Assembly (NCBI GenBank): GCA_026120185.1
Contig: JANUWF010001161.1
Coordinates: 1,374,001-1,438,000, forward strand
DNA length: 64,000 nucleotides
Source: Voacanga thouarsii
Lineage: Eukaryota > Streptophyta > Magnoliopsida > Gentianales > Apocynaceae
Reading direction: 5' to 3'
The notes under the pieces were generated by a model, which saw only the letters and a list, made by a program, of their open reading frames with translations, made no database searches and had not been told where the DNA came from. Positions 32,923-44,700 of this stretch are shown here, one piece after another; position 1 is the first letter of the stretch, and every line of letters begins with the position of its first letter. The position numbers were made by a program, and so were the translations under genes.

Positions 32923-35900
32923 AAGAAGCCTGGATATCCGGAGTGGTATAAACTTAAACAAGCTGAGAGGAAAAATAAGAAATCTGCTCAGATTGCTGTT
33001 ATTGATACTTCTCCACCTTCTACTTCTCATGTCTCTCAAGTGTCTGCTCACCAAGGTAATTCTAACACTTGGGTTATTGATTCAGGGGCCACTGACCATA
33101 TGACTAGTAATTCTTCTATCCTTGCCTCTCTAATGTCTTCACCTGTCAAGTCTGTACAGGTTGCTAATGGGACCTCTATGCCAATTACAGGAGTCGAGAG
33201 TGTCTCAATTTCTCCTACATTCTCCATGTCATCTGTCTTACTTGCACCTGCTCTTTCTAACAGTCTTCTTTCCATTAGTAAGATTACCAAAAGTCTTAAT
33301 TGTTCTGCAACATTTGATTCCACTCATTGTATCTTTCAGGACAAACGTACGAAGAGGACGATTGGCATTGGTAGGGAAAGAGGCGGTCTTTATTACTTAG
33401 AGGGGGCTACGCAGTTTCAATCTGAACCTAGCCATGGCCTTCAAGTAGAGAGCACAAGTCATTTGATAGAGAGAAGATTCTTTTATGGCATTGTCGTCTA
33501 GGGCATCCATCTTTTCCTTATTTAGAGCGTTTATTTCCAAAATTGTTTCGCAATGTTGCTATCTCTAGTTTAAGATGTGAACAATGCATTTATGCTAAAA
33601 ACCATCGTGTTCCTTTCAAAACTAGTTTCAATAAGAGTTCTATTCCTTTTTCGTGTGTTTACACTGATGTATGGGGTCCTTTTTCTACTCCATCTGCTTC
33701 TGGCCATAAATACTTTGTGTCTTTTATTGATGACTGCACTAGAGTGAGCTGGGTATATTTGATGAAATCTAAAAGTGATGTTATACAAGTGATTCCTCAA
33801 TTTTACAAAATGATTGTGACACAATTTCATACTCAGGTCCAAGTTTTTCATTCTGATAATGGTCGTGAGTTTGTAAATCAATCTCTTACCCAATTCTTCC
33901 TAGAACATGGCATCCTCCACCAAACAACTTGTGCCTACACACCACAACAAAATGGGGTAGCAGAGCGTAAGAATCGTCATATCCTTGACGTTGCTCGGGC
34001 TTTGAGCTTTACTATGCATGTTCCTAAACGTTTTTGAGGCTGAGGTCTGTCATGATTCGTTGTCTTTCTTATTAATCGCATGCCCGCTCGTATCCTTAAT
34101 TTTCAAACCCCTTTACGGATGTTGTCACTATTTCACTCTATCCCTTCTGCTCTAAATATTTGTCCTAAGGTCTTTGGTTGTGTATGCTATGTTCATGTCC
34201 ACTCTATATATCGGGATAAGCTTGATCCACGTGCTCTCAAATGTGTTTTTCTTGGTTACTCTAATTCTCAAAAAGGCTATAAATGTTTTCATCCTCCTAC
34301 AGGTAAATATTATGTTTCCATAGATGTTCAGTTTTGTGAACAAGAGTCGTATTTTTACGGAGATGTCTCTATGATTCCTCTTCAGGGGGAGATTAGTAGT
34401 AAGGAAGATGAACGGTTATGGTTAGAAGAGAAGTTGTGGATGTCGAGTAAGGGGGAGAACTCAGCTATTGTGGAGAATAAGAAATCTTTAGATGATACTT
34501 GTTCAGCTGAGGTTGAGTCTGAATTTAAAGAGGGAAAGGATGAAAGACCAGCTAGGTTATTTCAAAAAGGCTATACAAGAAGAAAACAGAATACCACTGT
34601 TATGCCTCCTCTTGATTCTAGTGCCCCTCTTGATGATGCTACCATGCCATTGGATGACTCTTCTACTATTAACCCTGAGGTATGTGTTCCTTCTCTTCCC
34701 ACTTCAACTTCAAAGATAGATTCTACTACTTTGACTCTACCAGTTATGGATCACGATCATTGTAGAAGATATCCCCTTCGTGAACGTAGAGAACCTGATA
34801 GGTTGGGTTTTTCCAAGTCATCTTTTAATGTCACTTATCCTATTTCTGATTTTATCTCTTATCACCGTTTGTCTAAGGCTCATCTAGCTTTTGCTCTTCA
34901 GTTGTCTTCTGTGTCTATTCCTAGTCATTTTCAGGAAGCCCTTGGAGACCCTAAGTGGAAGATTGCTATGGAAGAGGAGATGAAGGCCCTTCAAAAAAAT
35001 TCTACTTGGGAGATGGTTGAGTTGCCACGGGAGAAGAGGACGAGTAGGATGCAAGTGGGTGTTTACGAGTGAAATACAAGTCGGATGGGACAGGTTGAAA
35101 GGTATAAGGCTAGACTAGTGGCCAAGGGTTACACTCAAACCCATGGGATTGACTATCATGAGACTTTTGCTCCTGTGGCTAAGATGAACACCGTTCGAGT
35201 CATTCTATCTCTTGCGGTCAATCTAGGCTGGCCATTACGCCAATTTGATGTAAAAAATGCTTTTCTCCATGGTGATTTGACCGAGGAGGTGTATATAGAT
35301 CCTCCTCCGGGATTTACACTAGGGAAAGGTAAGGTGTGTAAGCTGAAAAAGGCATTGTATGGGTTGAAACAATCGCCAAGGGCATGGTTTGGCAAGTTGA
35401 GCTACTCGATGAAGGCGTATGGTTTTAAGCAAGCTTTAGCGGATCATACTTTGTTTTATAAGCGGGAGCATGATGATATTACCTTGCTTATTGTTTATGT
35501 TGATGATATGATTGTTACAGGTAGTAATGCTTTGGTGAGATAGAGAAACTTCGAAGCTATTTGGCCAAGGAATTTGAGATGAAGGACTTGGGGGTTCTAA
35601 AATACTTCTTGGGTGTTGAAGTATCTCGGTCCAAGCAAGGACTTTTCCTCTCTCAACGGAAGTATATTTTAGATCTCTTAGCTGAAAGCGGTAATTCCGC
35701 TCGTGAACTCTGTAAATACTCCTATTAAGATGAATCATGGCCTGGCTATCTATCCTGATCAGGTTCCAACTAACAAGGAGAGATATCAGAGACTAGTGGA
35801 GAAGTTGATTTATCTGACTCATACTAGGCCTGATCTATCATATGTAGTTAGTGTTGTCAGTCAGTTTATGCACAATCCAAGTGATAGACACATGAATGCA

Positions 35901-36455
35901 GTGAATCGTATTTTGGCTTATCTGAAGTCCTCTCCAGGTAAAGGTATTATGTTCTCCAAACATGGGCACTTGGATATTGTTGGTTACACAAACTCTGACT
36001 TTGCTGGCTCTAAGTTAGATAGAAAGTCTACTTCAGGCTATGTGTCATTTGTTGGAGGTAATTTGGTGACTTGGAGGAGTAAGAAACAGAATGTAGTGTC
36101 ATTATCTAGTGCAGAAGCTGAATACAGGGCTCTTCATCATACAACCACAGAGCTTGCTTGGTTAAAAATTCTCTTGACAGAACTCGGGTTTGGTCTAAAG
36201 AAACCTATGGTAATGTATTGTGATAACACACCAGCTATTGAGATCACTAACAATCCAGTTCAACATGATCGAACTAAGCACATTGAACTTGACAGGAATT
36301 ATATCAAGGATAGTCTGGATTCTGGTATGATAGAGGTTCCGTACATTAAGAGTGCAGAGCAACTGGCTGACATAATGACTCATGTTGTTACTAGTGGACC
36401 ATTTTATGCATCATTGTCCAAGTTGGGCATGTGTGATATCTATGCACCAACTTGA
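32923..36455 (+). pseudogene. Copia B pol: protease, integrase, RT, RNase H (broken)
   Basis: Protease carries VIDSGATDHMTSN (33073). The pre-integrase and integrase region has YTDVWGPF, FHSDNGREF and QNGVAERKNRHI (33660-33985). A Trp-to-stop change follows VPKRF near 34035. A Ser-rich hinge ends in YPLRERREPDR near 34760. RT has [47 protein letters not shown] and the catalytic VYVDDMIVTGS (35090-35525). RNase H has YVSFVGGNLVTWRSKKQNVV and HDRTKHIELDRNYI, ending at 36455. At least four frame changes and three stops are visible, so no full polyprotein can be made. Confidence 0.9.
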
Positions 36456-36669
36456 GGGGGAGACTTAGCATATATAGCTGCACATATTTAGGAATTATAG
36501 CTGTAATTATTTCCCGTAATTGTTTCTATATTTGTAATGTATAGTTGGCTTACCTTAAATATGTCTAGGTATCTTGTATAAATACCTTGAGATATATGGA
36601 ATAAACACAAGAGTGTTTTTCAGCCAATTATTAATTAGATTGTTAACAAATATAGACTAATTTGTAGGT

Positions 36670-36883
36670 TGTTACAGATTGTATATAGGCTGATTTGTAG
36701 GGATTAGATTGTTAACAAATATAGGCTGATTTGTAGGCTAACTAATAGGAATTAGAGGGCTGATTTATTGTAATTAATATAGGATATTTTACTTCCTATT
36801 ATAGGATCTCTATACTTGTACATATACCCTTATAATTGATGAATAAAAGATAAGCAATTCATTCTCTTGTTCTGAAACTTACA
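36670..36883 (+). repeat. 5' LTR of copia C (214 bp, full copy)
   Basis: It runs from TGTTACAGATTG to GAAACTTACA and is followed by TGGTATCACAGCC. The polyadenylation-type AATAAA occurs at about 36842. Confidence 0.93.
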
Positions 36884-37096
36884 TGGTATCACAGCCTGGT
36901 TCTGTTCATAGATATTTGAGAAAAAAAAATTCTGGGTTGTTGGGTGAGGGAGGCTGCTGCCATATTCAAGGTACAAGCTTTGGAGGTTCCTCTATAGACA
37001 CTGCCAACTCAAGGAGGCACGTCGTGCCAATTAGCCAGCACCTAGTGACTCCTTCTTGTAGGTAAGCTATTATCTTGTTAACTTTTCTTAGCAATT

Positions 37097-38050
37097 ATGT
37101 TTGACAAAAAGACTGGAATTGTTTCTGATATGGTTCCATTGGTTTCAAAAATCATGGACCATAAATTAAATGGAATTAATTTTCTTGATTGGAACCATAT
37201 GATTGAATTATATCTGCTCAGTATTTCTATGGATGGTCATCCGACTGATGATCCACCTACGGATGATTCTAGATTGTCGTGGATGAGAGAAGATGCTTGT
37301 TTGTATATACAAATTCGTAATTCTATTGATAGTGAGGTGGTTGGTCTGGTTACTCATTGAAAGACAGTGAAAAACTTAATGAACTATTTGCAATTCTTAT
37401 ATTCTGGAAAAGGAAATTTCTTTCGTATCTATGATGTTTGCAAGGATTTTTACAGGGCAGATAAAGGAGATAAGTCTCTCACCAGTTATTTTATGGACTT
37501 CAAGAAAACTTATGAAGAGCTCAATATGTTACTTCCCTTCAGTACTGATGTGGAGGAACAACGGAATCAGCGAGAGAAGATGGCTGTTATGAGTTTTCTA
37601 GCCGGTCTTTTGTCTGAATTTAAGACTGCCAAATCTCAAATTCTTTCCAATTCAGAAATTTCCTTTCTAGAAGATGCTTTTCGAAGAGTTCTCCGTACAG
37701 AAAATACGTTACCTGTTCTATCTACTCAGCCTAACAGTGTTCTTATTAGCCGTACTACCATATCTGACTCAGGAAGACAACACTACAATAGTGGTGGCAA
37801 CCGTAAGAGCATGGGGTCAGGGTCCAACAACTCTGATAAGAATACTGGAAATCGTGGACAGGAGCAAGGAGAAATGGTATGTCACTATTGTCACAAACCT
37901 GGTCATATCAAGCGGGACTGTCGGAAGCTGCAGTATAAGAAAGCTCAGTCTGCCCGTATTGCATCCAGTTCTGAGATCTCTGAAAAGTCTGTTACAATAT
38001 CTGCGGATGAGTATGCCAGATTGACTCAGCTTCAAGTGATAGTGAAATAG
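37097..38050 (+). pseudogene. Copia C gag (broken)
   Basis: The frame starts at 37097 (MFDKKTGIVSDMVPLVSKIM), and KLNGINFLDWNHMIELYLLS gives the copia gag signature. An in-frame TGA lies at 37358. It continues as RIYDVCKDFYRADKGDKSLT, EEQRNQREKMAVMSFLAGLL and a CCHC zinc knuckle CHYCHKPGHIKRDC near 37880, ending at a TAG at 38048. Confidence 0.88.
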
Positions 38051-41000
38051 CCATCCGGTCATGTTACTGCTCTTGTCAAGACAAGTAAACCCAATACATG
38101 TCTTGTTTCCTCTTCTTCAAAATGGGTCATTGATTTTGGTGCTACAGATCACATGACAGGTAATCCCAGTTTACTTTCTAACTTCAGCCACATCAATCTA
38201 TCACTCCTGTTACTTTAGCCGATGGTTCAACATCTAGTGTTATTGGGTCTGGAACCACTAATCCCACATCATCTCTCCATTTATCATCTGTTCTGAGTCT
38301 ACCACAACTGTCTTTTAATTTGATTTCTATCAGCAAACTTACCCGTGCCCTTAATTGTTGTGTCTCCTTTTTTCCTGGTTATTGTTTATTTCAGGATCTC
38401 ATTACAAAAAAGATTATTGGTAAAGGACACGAGTCTGACGGTCTCTACATTCTTGATACACTGAAACTAGGGTCTATAGCATGTGCCGGAACAGTCTCTC
38501 CTTTTGAAGCACATTATCAATTGGGTCATCCTTCGCTTTCTATGTTAAAAAAACTGTGTCCTTAATTTTCAAATATTAATTCATTAGATTGTGAGTCTTG
38601 TCAGTTTGCTTTGCTTTGCTAAACACCATCGTCTTAGTTCTAGTCCTAGAGTCAATAAGCGAGCTACTGCTCCCTTTGAGTTAGTACATTCTGATGTTTG
38701 GGGTCCTTGTCCGATTACCTCTAAAGCTGGTTTCGAGATATTTTGTTACTTTTGTTGATGATTATTCTAGGATGACATGGCTTTATTTGATGAAAAATCG
38801 CTCAAAATTATTTTGTCACTTTTCTTCCTTTTGTGCTGAAATTCGCACCCAATTTGGTAAACTTTTACAAATCTTAAGAAGTGATAATACAAAAGAATAT
38901 GTTTTAGGCAATTTTCAAAAATACATGCTTGAGCAGGGTATTCTCCATCAGACTTCTTGTGTTGACACCCCTTCACAAAATGGGGTAGCTGAGAGAAAGA
39001 ATAGACATCTTCTTGAAACTTCTAGAGCTTTGTTATTTCAAATGCAGGTTCCTAAATGCTTACGGGCTGATCTTTGTGTCTCTTGCTTGTTTTCTACTCA
39101 ATCATATGCCTTCCTCTGTTTTGTCTGGTAATACTCATTTCTCCACTCTATTTCCAAATAAACAATTGTTTCCTATAGAACCAAAGATATTCGATTGTAC
39201 TTGTTTTGTTCGGGATGTTTGTCCTCACGTTACAAAACTGGATCCTAAGTCCTTAAAGTGTATGTTTTTGGGTTATTCCAGTGTGCAAAAAGGGTATCGT
39301 TGTTATTGTCTTAGTCTCGATAAGTATCTTGTGTCTGCTGATGTTACTTTTTTGGAACAAACACCTTTTCCTTCATCTTCAGGTTTTGTGAGTCAGGGGG
39401 AGGATGATGATTTGTTAATCTATAACGTCATACCAAATTTAGGTCCACCTCCCCCTACACCAGTTAAGCCTCCCAGCAAATACACCTACTCGCGTCGCCC
39501 ACATCCGCCAAGTTCTGACTTAGTTCTTGAGTCTCTAGAATCATGTCCTGATGAACCCGTATCTTCGTCATCAGATCCGACTACCAAAGATGATTTTGAT
39601 CTTCCTATTGCTCAGAGAAAAGGTAAACGTACATGTACTTACCCAATCTCTTCAGTTGTTTCTTACAATCATTTGTCTTCCTCTTCTTGTGCTTTTCTTA
39701 CATCCCTAGACACTTGTTTTTGTACCTAAAAGCTGTTCGAGAGGCATTAGCTCATCCCGGATGGCGGAATGCTATGATTGAGGAAATGAATGCTCTAGAT
39801 GTCAATGGTACATGGACTTTGGTTACCTTACCTGCAGGTAAACAAGCTATTGGATGTAAATGGGTGTTTCTTGTCAAAATTAATCTCGATGGCTCCATTT
39901 CTCGATTGAAAGCTAGACTTGTTGCTAAAGGATATGCTCGAGACTTATGGAGTGGATTATCATGATACTTTTTCTCCTGTTGCTAAACTTGCTTACGTCG
40001 AGTTATTTATTTCCCTTGCGGCAACTTATGATGGCCGTTGCATCGGTTGGACATAAAGAATGCCTTTCTCCATGGTGATCTTCGGGAGGAGGTATATATG
40101 GAGCAACCACCTAGGTTTGTTGCTCAGGGGGAGAATGAGAAAGTCTGTCGTCTGCAAAAATCTCTCTATGGCTTGAAACAGAGTCCTCGGGCTTGGTTTG
40201 GAAAATTTAGCCAGGCTATTGAGAAGTTTGGGATGCAAAAGAGCAAGACAATCTGATGGAGGTATTATTCTGTTAGTTGTATATGTGGATGATATTGTAA
40301 TCACAGGTAGTGACTCAAGAGGAATTTCATCTCTGAAGTCCTTTCTTCATACTCAGTTCCATACCAAAGACTTGGGGATGTTAAAGTATTTCTTGGGAGT
40401 TGAAGTTAGTAGGAGTAAGAAGGGAATCTTCCTGTCTCAGAGGAAGTATGTGCTTGATTTACTATCAGAGTCGGGAAAGTTGGATGCTAAACCATATAGT
40501 ACTCCAATGGTTCCTAATTTACAATTAACCAAAGAAGGAGAATTATTTGCAAATCCTGAAAGGTACAGAAGACTTATTGGCAAGTTGAATTATCTTACTG
40601 TGACACGTCTTGATATTGCTTATTCAGTGAGTGTGCTGAGCCAGTACATGTCATCACCAACTGTTGATGATTGGAAGGTAGTAGAACAAGTTCTGCACTA
40701 TTTAAAAGGTGCTCCTGGACGTGGAATCCTATATGGCAATCATGGTCATACTAGGATCGAATGTTTTTCAGATTCTGATTGGGCAGGGTGTAAGGAAGAT
40801 AGGAGATCTACTTCAGGATATTCTGTTTTTGTTGGGGGAAACTTGGTTTCATGGAAGAGTAAGAAACAGAATGTAGTCCCACGATCAAGTGCGGAAGCTG
40901 AATATAGAGCTATGGCCAAGTCTGTGTGTGAAGTCATATGGGTATATCAGCTTCTCAATGAAGTAGGAATTAAGGTCTTAGTACCTGCAAAGCTATGGTG

Positions 41001-41214
41001 TGATAATCAAGCTGCACTTCACATTGCTTCCAATCCAGTCTTTCATGAACGAACGAAACATATTGAGATTGATTGTCATTTCATTCGTGAAAAGATCCAA
41101 CAAGGTTTGATCATTACAGGTCATGTGAAGACTGGAGAACAATTAGGTGATTTATTCACAAAGACTCTTAACGGGGTCCGGATTGATTATCTTAATATCT
41201 ATGCTCCAGCTTGA
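38051..41214 (+). pseudogene. Copia C pol: protease to RNase H (broken)
   Basis: Protease is recognisable from WVIDFGATDHMTGN near 38125, where the usual catalytic DSG reads DFG. Integrase carries LRSDNTKEY and QNGVAERKNRHLLE (38875-39010). After frame changes near 39050, 39730 and 39945, RT continues with DIKNAFLHGDLREEVYMEQP, KSLYGLKQSPRAWF and VVYVDDIVITGS (40050-40310). RNase H is one long open stretch to 41214, with STSGYSVFVGGNLVSWKSKK and ERTKHIEIDCHFIREKI. Confidence 0.9.
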
Positions 41215-41221
41215 GGGGGAG

Positions 41222-41435
41222 TGTTACAAATTGTATATAGGCTGATTTGTAGGGATTAGATTGTTAACAAATATAAGCTGATTTGTAGGCTAACTAATAG
41301 GAATTAGAGGGCTGATTTATTGTAATTAATATAGGATATTTTACTTCCTATTATAGGATCTCTATACTTGTATGTATACCCTTATAATTGATGAATAAAA
41401 GATAAGCAATTCATTCTCTTGTTCTGAAACTTACA
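41222..41435 (+). repeat. 3' LTR of copia C
   Basis: At 214 bp, it differs from 36670-36883 at four positions by eye and lacks the partial duplication present at the 5' end. It is followed by the target duplication TATTT. Confidence 0.95.
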
Positions 41436-41703
41436 TATTTGTAAAAGGTAACTTCTAGGAGTTAACAAGTATGAAGAGGCTAAGAATGGCACGAAGGATT
41501 ATCATTTTCCAGTTTTACGCTAACTCAGTTGCATTGCAGAGGTTCAACTTTCTTACATATTTTACTCCTATTGTACTTTGTCCATAAGGAGGAAAAAAAA
41601 GATACTGTTCCTGTTTGTCCTATATTCTTCATTTATTTCCAGTAATAATTACTTAACCATCACACTATCACCAAGAAATAGAATGTAAGGATGGCTTAAT
41701 ACA
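41436..41703 (-). other. RRP6L3 3' flank
   Basis: This short spacer between copia C and the last recognised RRP6L3 exon probably holds 3' UTR of that gene. I looked on the minus strand for a further coding exon and found no convincing one. Confidence 0.4.
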
Positions 41704-44700
41704 TTATTCCAAACAAACCAAAAAGGAAGCATTGGAAAAGTACCTATGCATTACATTCCAGCCAGTTGGTAGGAAATGAGGATGGAGAGCTTCAACAAAA
41801 ACTTGTCTCCATCTCTGGCAAAACTGACGAATTCCATCTTCCCCATATTCCCGCAACAGATAATCAACCACTTGCTTTCCATGTGGTCCATGCCCTAATA
41901 ATGAATATTTTGTATCGTGTTTGGAAGAAACATTTCCATCACCACTAGAATGAACTGTGTTTGAAGTCTCATTTGATAGGTTGCCACTTTCAGAAAGAAC
42001 ATCAGAATCAGAAATGGGGATGCAGTTGGCCTTCAAAGCTTTACTAATATCTGAATTCAATTCCTTGCCATCAGCATAAGAGATTTCACCATTGACCCCA
42101 TAATTGGAATGTGAGGAGCTTACTTCAATATCTAACTGCACTGAATTGTCTACATTACATTGTTTAATACATGTTTCTTCTCCGTTAATGTGTGATCTAC
42201 CTTCAATTTGAGTACATTTTCTGGAATTTCTGATTGCCAGTCCTCTTTTTTTCTCATGTCGTCTTCTTTCATGAGGACTCATTCCAACTAACAAAGCCCT
42301 TTCCAAATCTTCCTCTGTTATTTGCCTCCCTCCGTAATATTTCACAACAATCTAGAAAGACAATCATAGAAGCGTGTCAGAGCAAAAGCTCAGCAATTTG
42401 TCATCGAAGATGAGATATAAATTGTTTTGTAACAGTGACTACTAAAGGAAATAACTTGGAAATAGTGAAAGTAAATAACCTGTTAATGATATAATATTCA
42501 ATCTCCCATCAACATAAGACTTAGATTGACAGGCAAAATATATGCATCAAAAAGGGCTAGCCCCGGTGCGCCAAGCGCTCCCCACCTTGTGGGGGTAGGA
42601 GGAGGGAACCGGATATGCGTTGATGTTATAAAAAATTAAAAAAATAATAATAAAGAAATGCTCTTAACAAGGAAAATTCAATGTACATAAGAAATGACAA
42701 TGTATGAAACAATACAAATATGGATTCAGGTATGCCATTAACAAAGAAAGTTCAATCAAACAAAAACTCACAGTTTTTTCAATTAAAAGATTCAGTGTGA
42801 AGAATTAATGATGAGACAGTTGATGCAAAAAGGATATAAAAGACAATTGTAAACCACTACAATCAACATGGGTGAACTAGTTTTTCATATTCATCTATGA
42901 TGAAAAAATGAAGAGAATGCCTTGATAGGTATTGCAAGCCTTTAACAAAGGGCTTTGATCAACAAAGATATTAGAAAAGGCTTCTTATATTCAACTATGA
43001 TGAATAAACTGGTAAGTGCCTCGACTAGAAATCTTGATCAAATCCCCACACTCTGCTCTACATGGGTTCTCTAACAATAATATGTCATTCATATTGGTAA
43101 TTGAATTTTGGGTTTAGGTTTCAGATCTTTAACAAGAGAAGGTTCCTTTATTCCTGTAATGTTGCTTTCTCATAAAAGTTTGGTCTTTTTTTTTTCCCCC
43201 TTTCTCTTTCTCTCTTTCTTGTTATTTCATATGGCTCATCCTCTGCATCCTACTTAAGACACAAACGCAACAAAAAGAAATTTTGGAAAAGGTAAATTCT
43301 AATGATTGTTCAAATGCCAAGATCGTCTCTCTCATTTCCTTTTTACTTATTTTTTAATATACTTTTCTTTTGGTATGAGTTGCATGTAGTCAGGCATCAA
43401 CCTAATTAAGTATAGTCAACATTTACAGCATTTAAAACTGCAATGCCCACCACAAGAGATTTTCTTATAACCAGGCTTCAACAAAATTTCCCGGCATGTA
43501 AATTTATGGAAGTCATAAAGATGTAAATAAAATATCAAGGTACGAAAGCTTTGTCGATGCTACAGCCATCATACACAAAACACCAAAAGTAAGAGAGTTT
43601 GAGAAGGGGGTTTTGATGCTAAAACCGACAATCTTTTAACCACTGAACTCTTTAATGAAAGTGCAGCATGCATCAATATTGGCAAACAAGGGTTTTTGAG
43701 TTGCCATAGGGTAGAAAGAATCAATGCTAAAGCATTATGAAGCTAACCAGCTGGCTATGGTTTTTTTTTTTTTTTCCCAAAATGGTGAAAGCCTACAAAT
43801 GAAACCACAATAAAGGTGCATCCATGTTCATGAATAAAGTTTCCATGCTTCCACTTTGCCAAAAGAAAGTAAATTGCTGAAGTGCATAAAATAGATAATT
43901 AACGTTTCAGACATCCATTCTGCCCTCTGACTTGGACTTGAGTTGACTTGTAATCCTACTCATGACTAGCGGTAGAAGGTACTTTGGAAAGTTCAACAAA
44001 ATAATACATTTCCTCACCTGTGTTAATTCTTCACGGCGATTTGGCGGCATTCTAGACCCATGACATAATAAAGCCATAGCTGCTGTGCGCAACTGCAAAG
44101 GAGATACACCTACCTCCTGAAAATTTACATCAGCTGATGATTCTGTTGCTTTTTGAGCTTCATCAGAATCAATTAGTCTATGAATGTAAAGTGGTATTCC
44201 ATATTCCGCAGCTATTTGTCTCTTGTACTTCTCGGCAGCAGCATGTGCAATTTCATGACAATCCACACAAAGAAGGACAATATCATGAGAACGATGGCTC
44301 TTCAAATGCTCAGGAAAATGCATCCTATAGCATGATGGTATTATTCGGTACCGCAAATAGTGATCTCCTTCACCACAGCCTACACAGATATTTTTCTTAC
44401 TTTGAATATAGAAGTCATTTCCCTCATCCTCAGGACGACCTTTGGGTTCAAAGAGCAGCATTATAGCTGGAGGGTCATCCTCAACGATTTTAGCCAGATC
44501 TCGGTTAAGATACCTTAAGCAAAAAGCTTTCATATTAAAAAAGATGCAAACAAGAATCATTACCGAATCAAACGAATAGTTTAAAGTTGAAGTACTATGA
44601 TCAAAGCAGAGATTACAAAAGGGTACCTTACCATTCAATTTTTTTTCGATCACAATAACACAATAGTCGTCCATCATTTGCATAAATCCTACAATTATGA

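Larger units (their letters stand above)
31754..36636 (+). mobile_element. Copia B, nested in the 5' LTR of copia C
   Basis: The LTRs are 174 bp each (31754-31927 and 36463-36636), with four mismatches by eye (about 2.3%) and a target duplication AGATT (31749-31753 and 36637-36641). The primer binding site TGGTATCAGAGCC (31928-31940) directly follows the 5' LTR, and GAGGGGGAG directly precedes the 3' LTR. The maximal LTR begins ACTTAGCATA and ends ATTATTAATT in both copies, instead of the usual TG...CA. Gag-pol is broken by stops and frameshifts. Confidence 0.95.
31713..41435 (+). mobile_element. Copia C: copia element hosting a second copia in its 5' LTR
   Basis: Outer boundaries are set by the 5-bp target duplication TATTT (31708-31712 and 41436-41440). 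The full 214-bp LTRs are 36670-36883 and 41222-41435 (TGTTACA...CTTACA) and differ at four positions by eye (about 1.9%). The 5' LTR is preceded by an additional partial copy of its first 70 bp or so (31713-31753 joined to 36637-36669), into which copia B inserted. The primer binding site TGGTATCACAGCC is at 36884, and the tract TTGAGGGGGAG precedes the 3' LTR. The coding region has stops and frameshifts. Confidence 0.95.
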
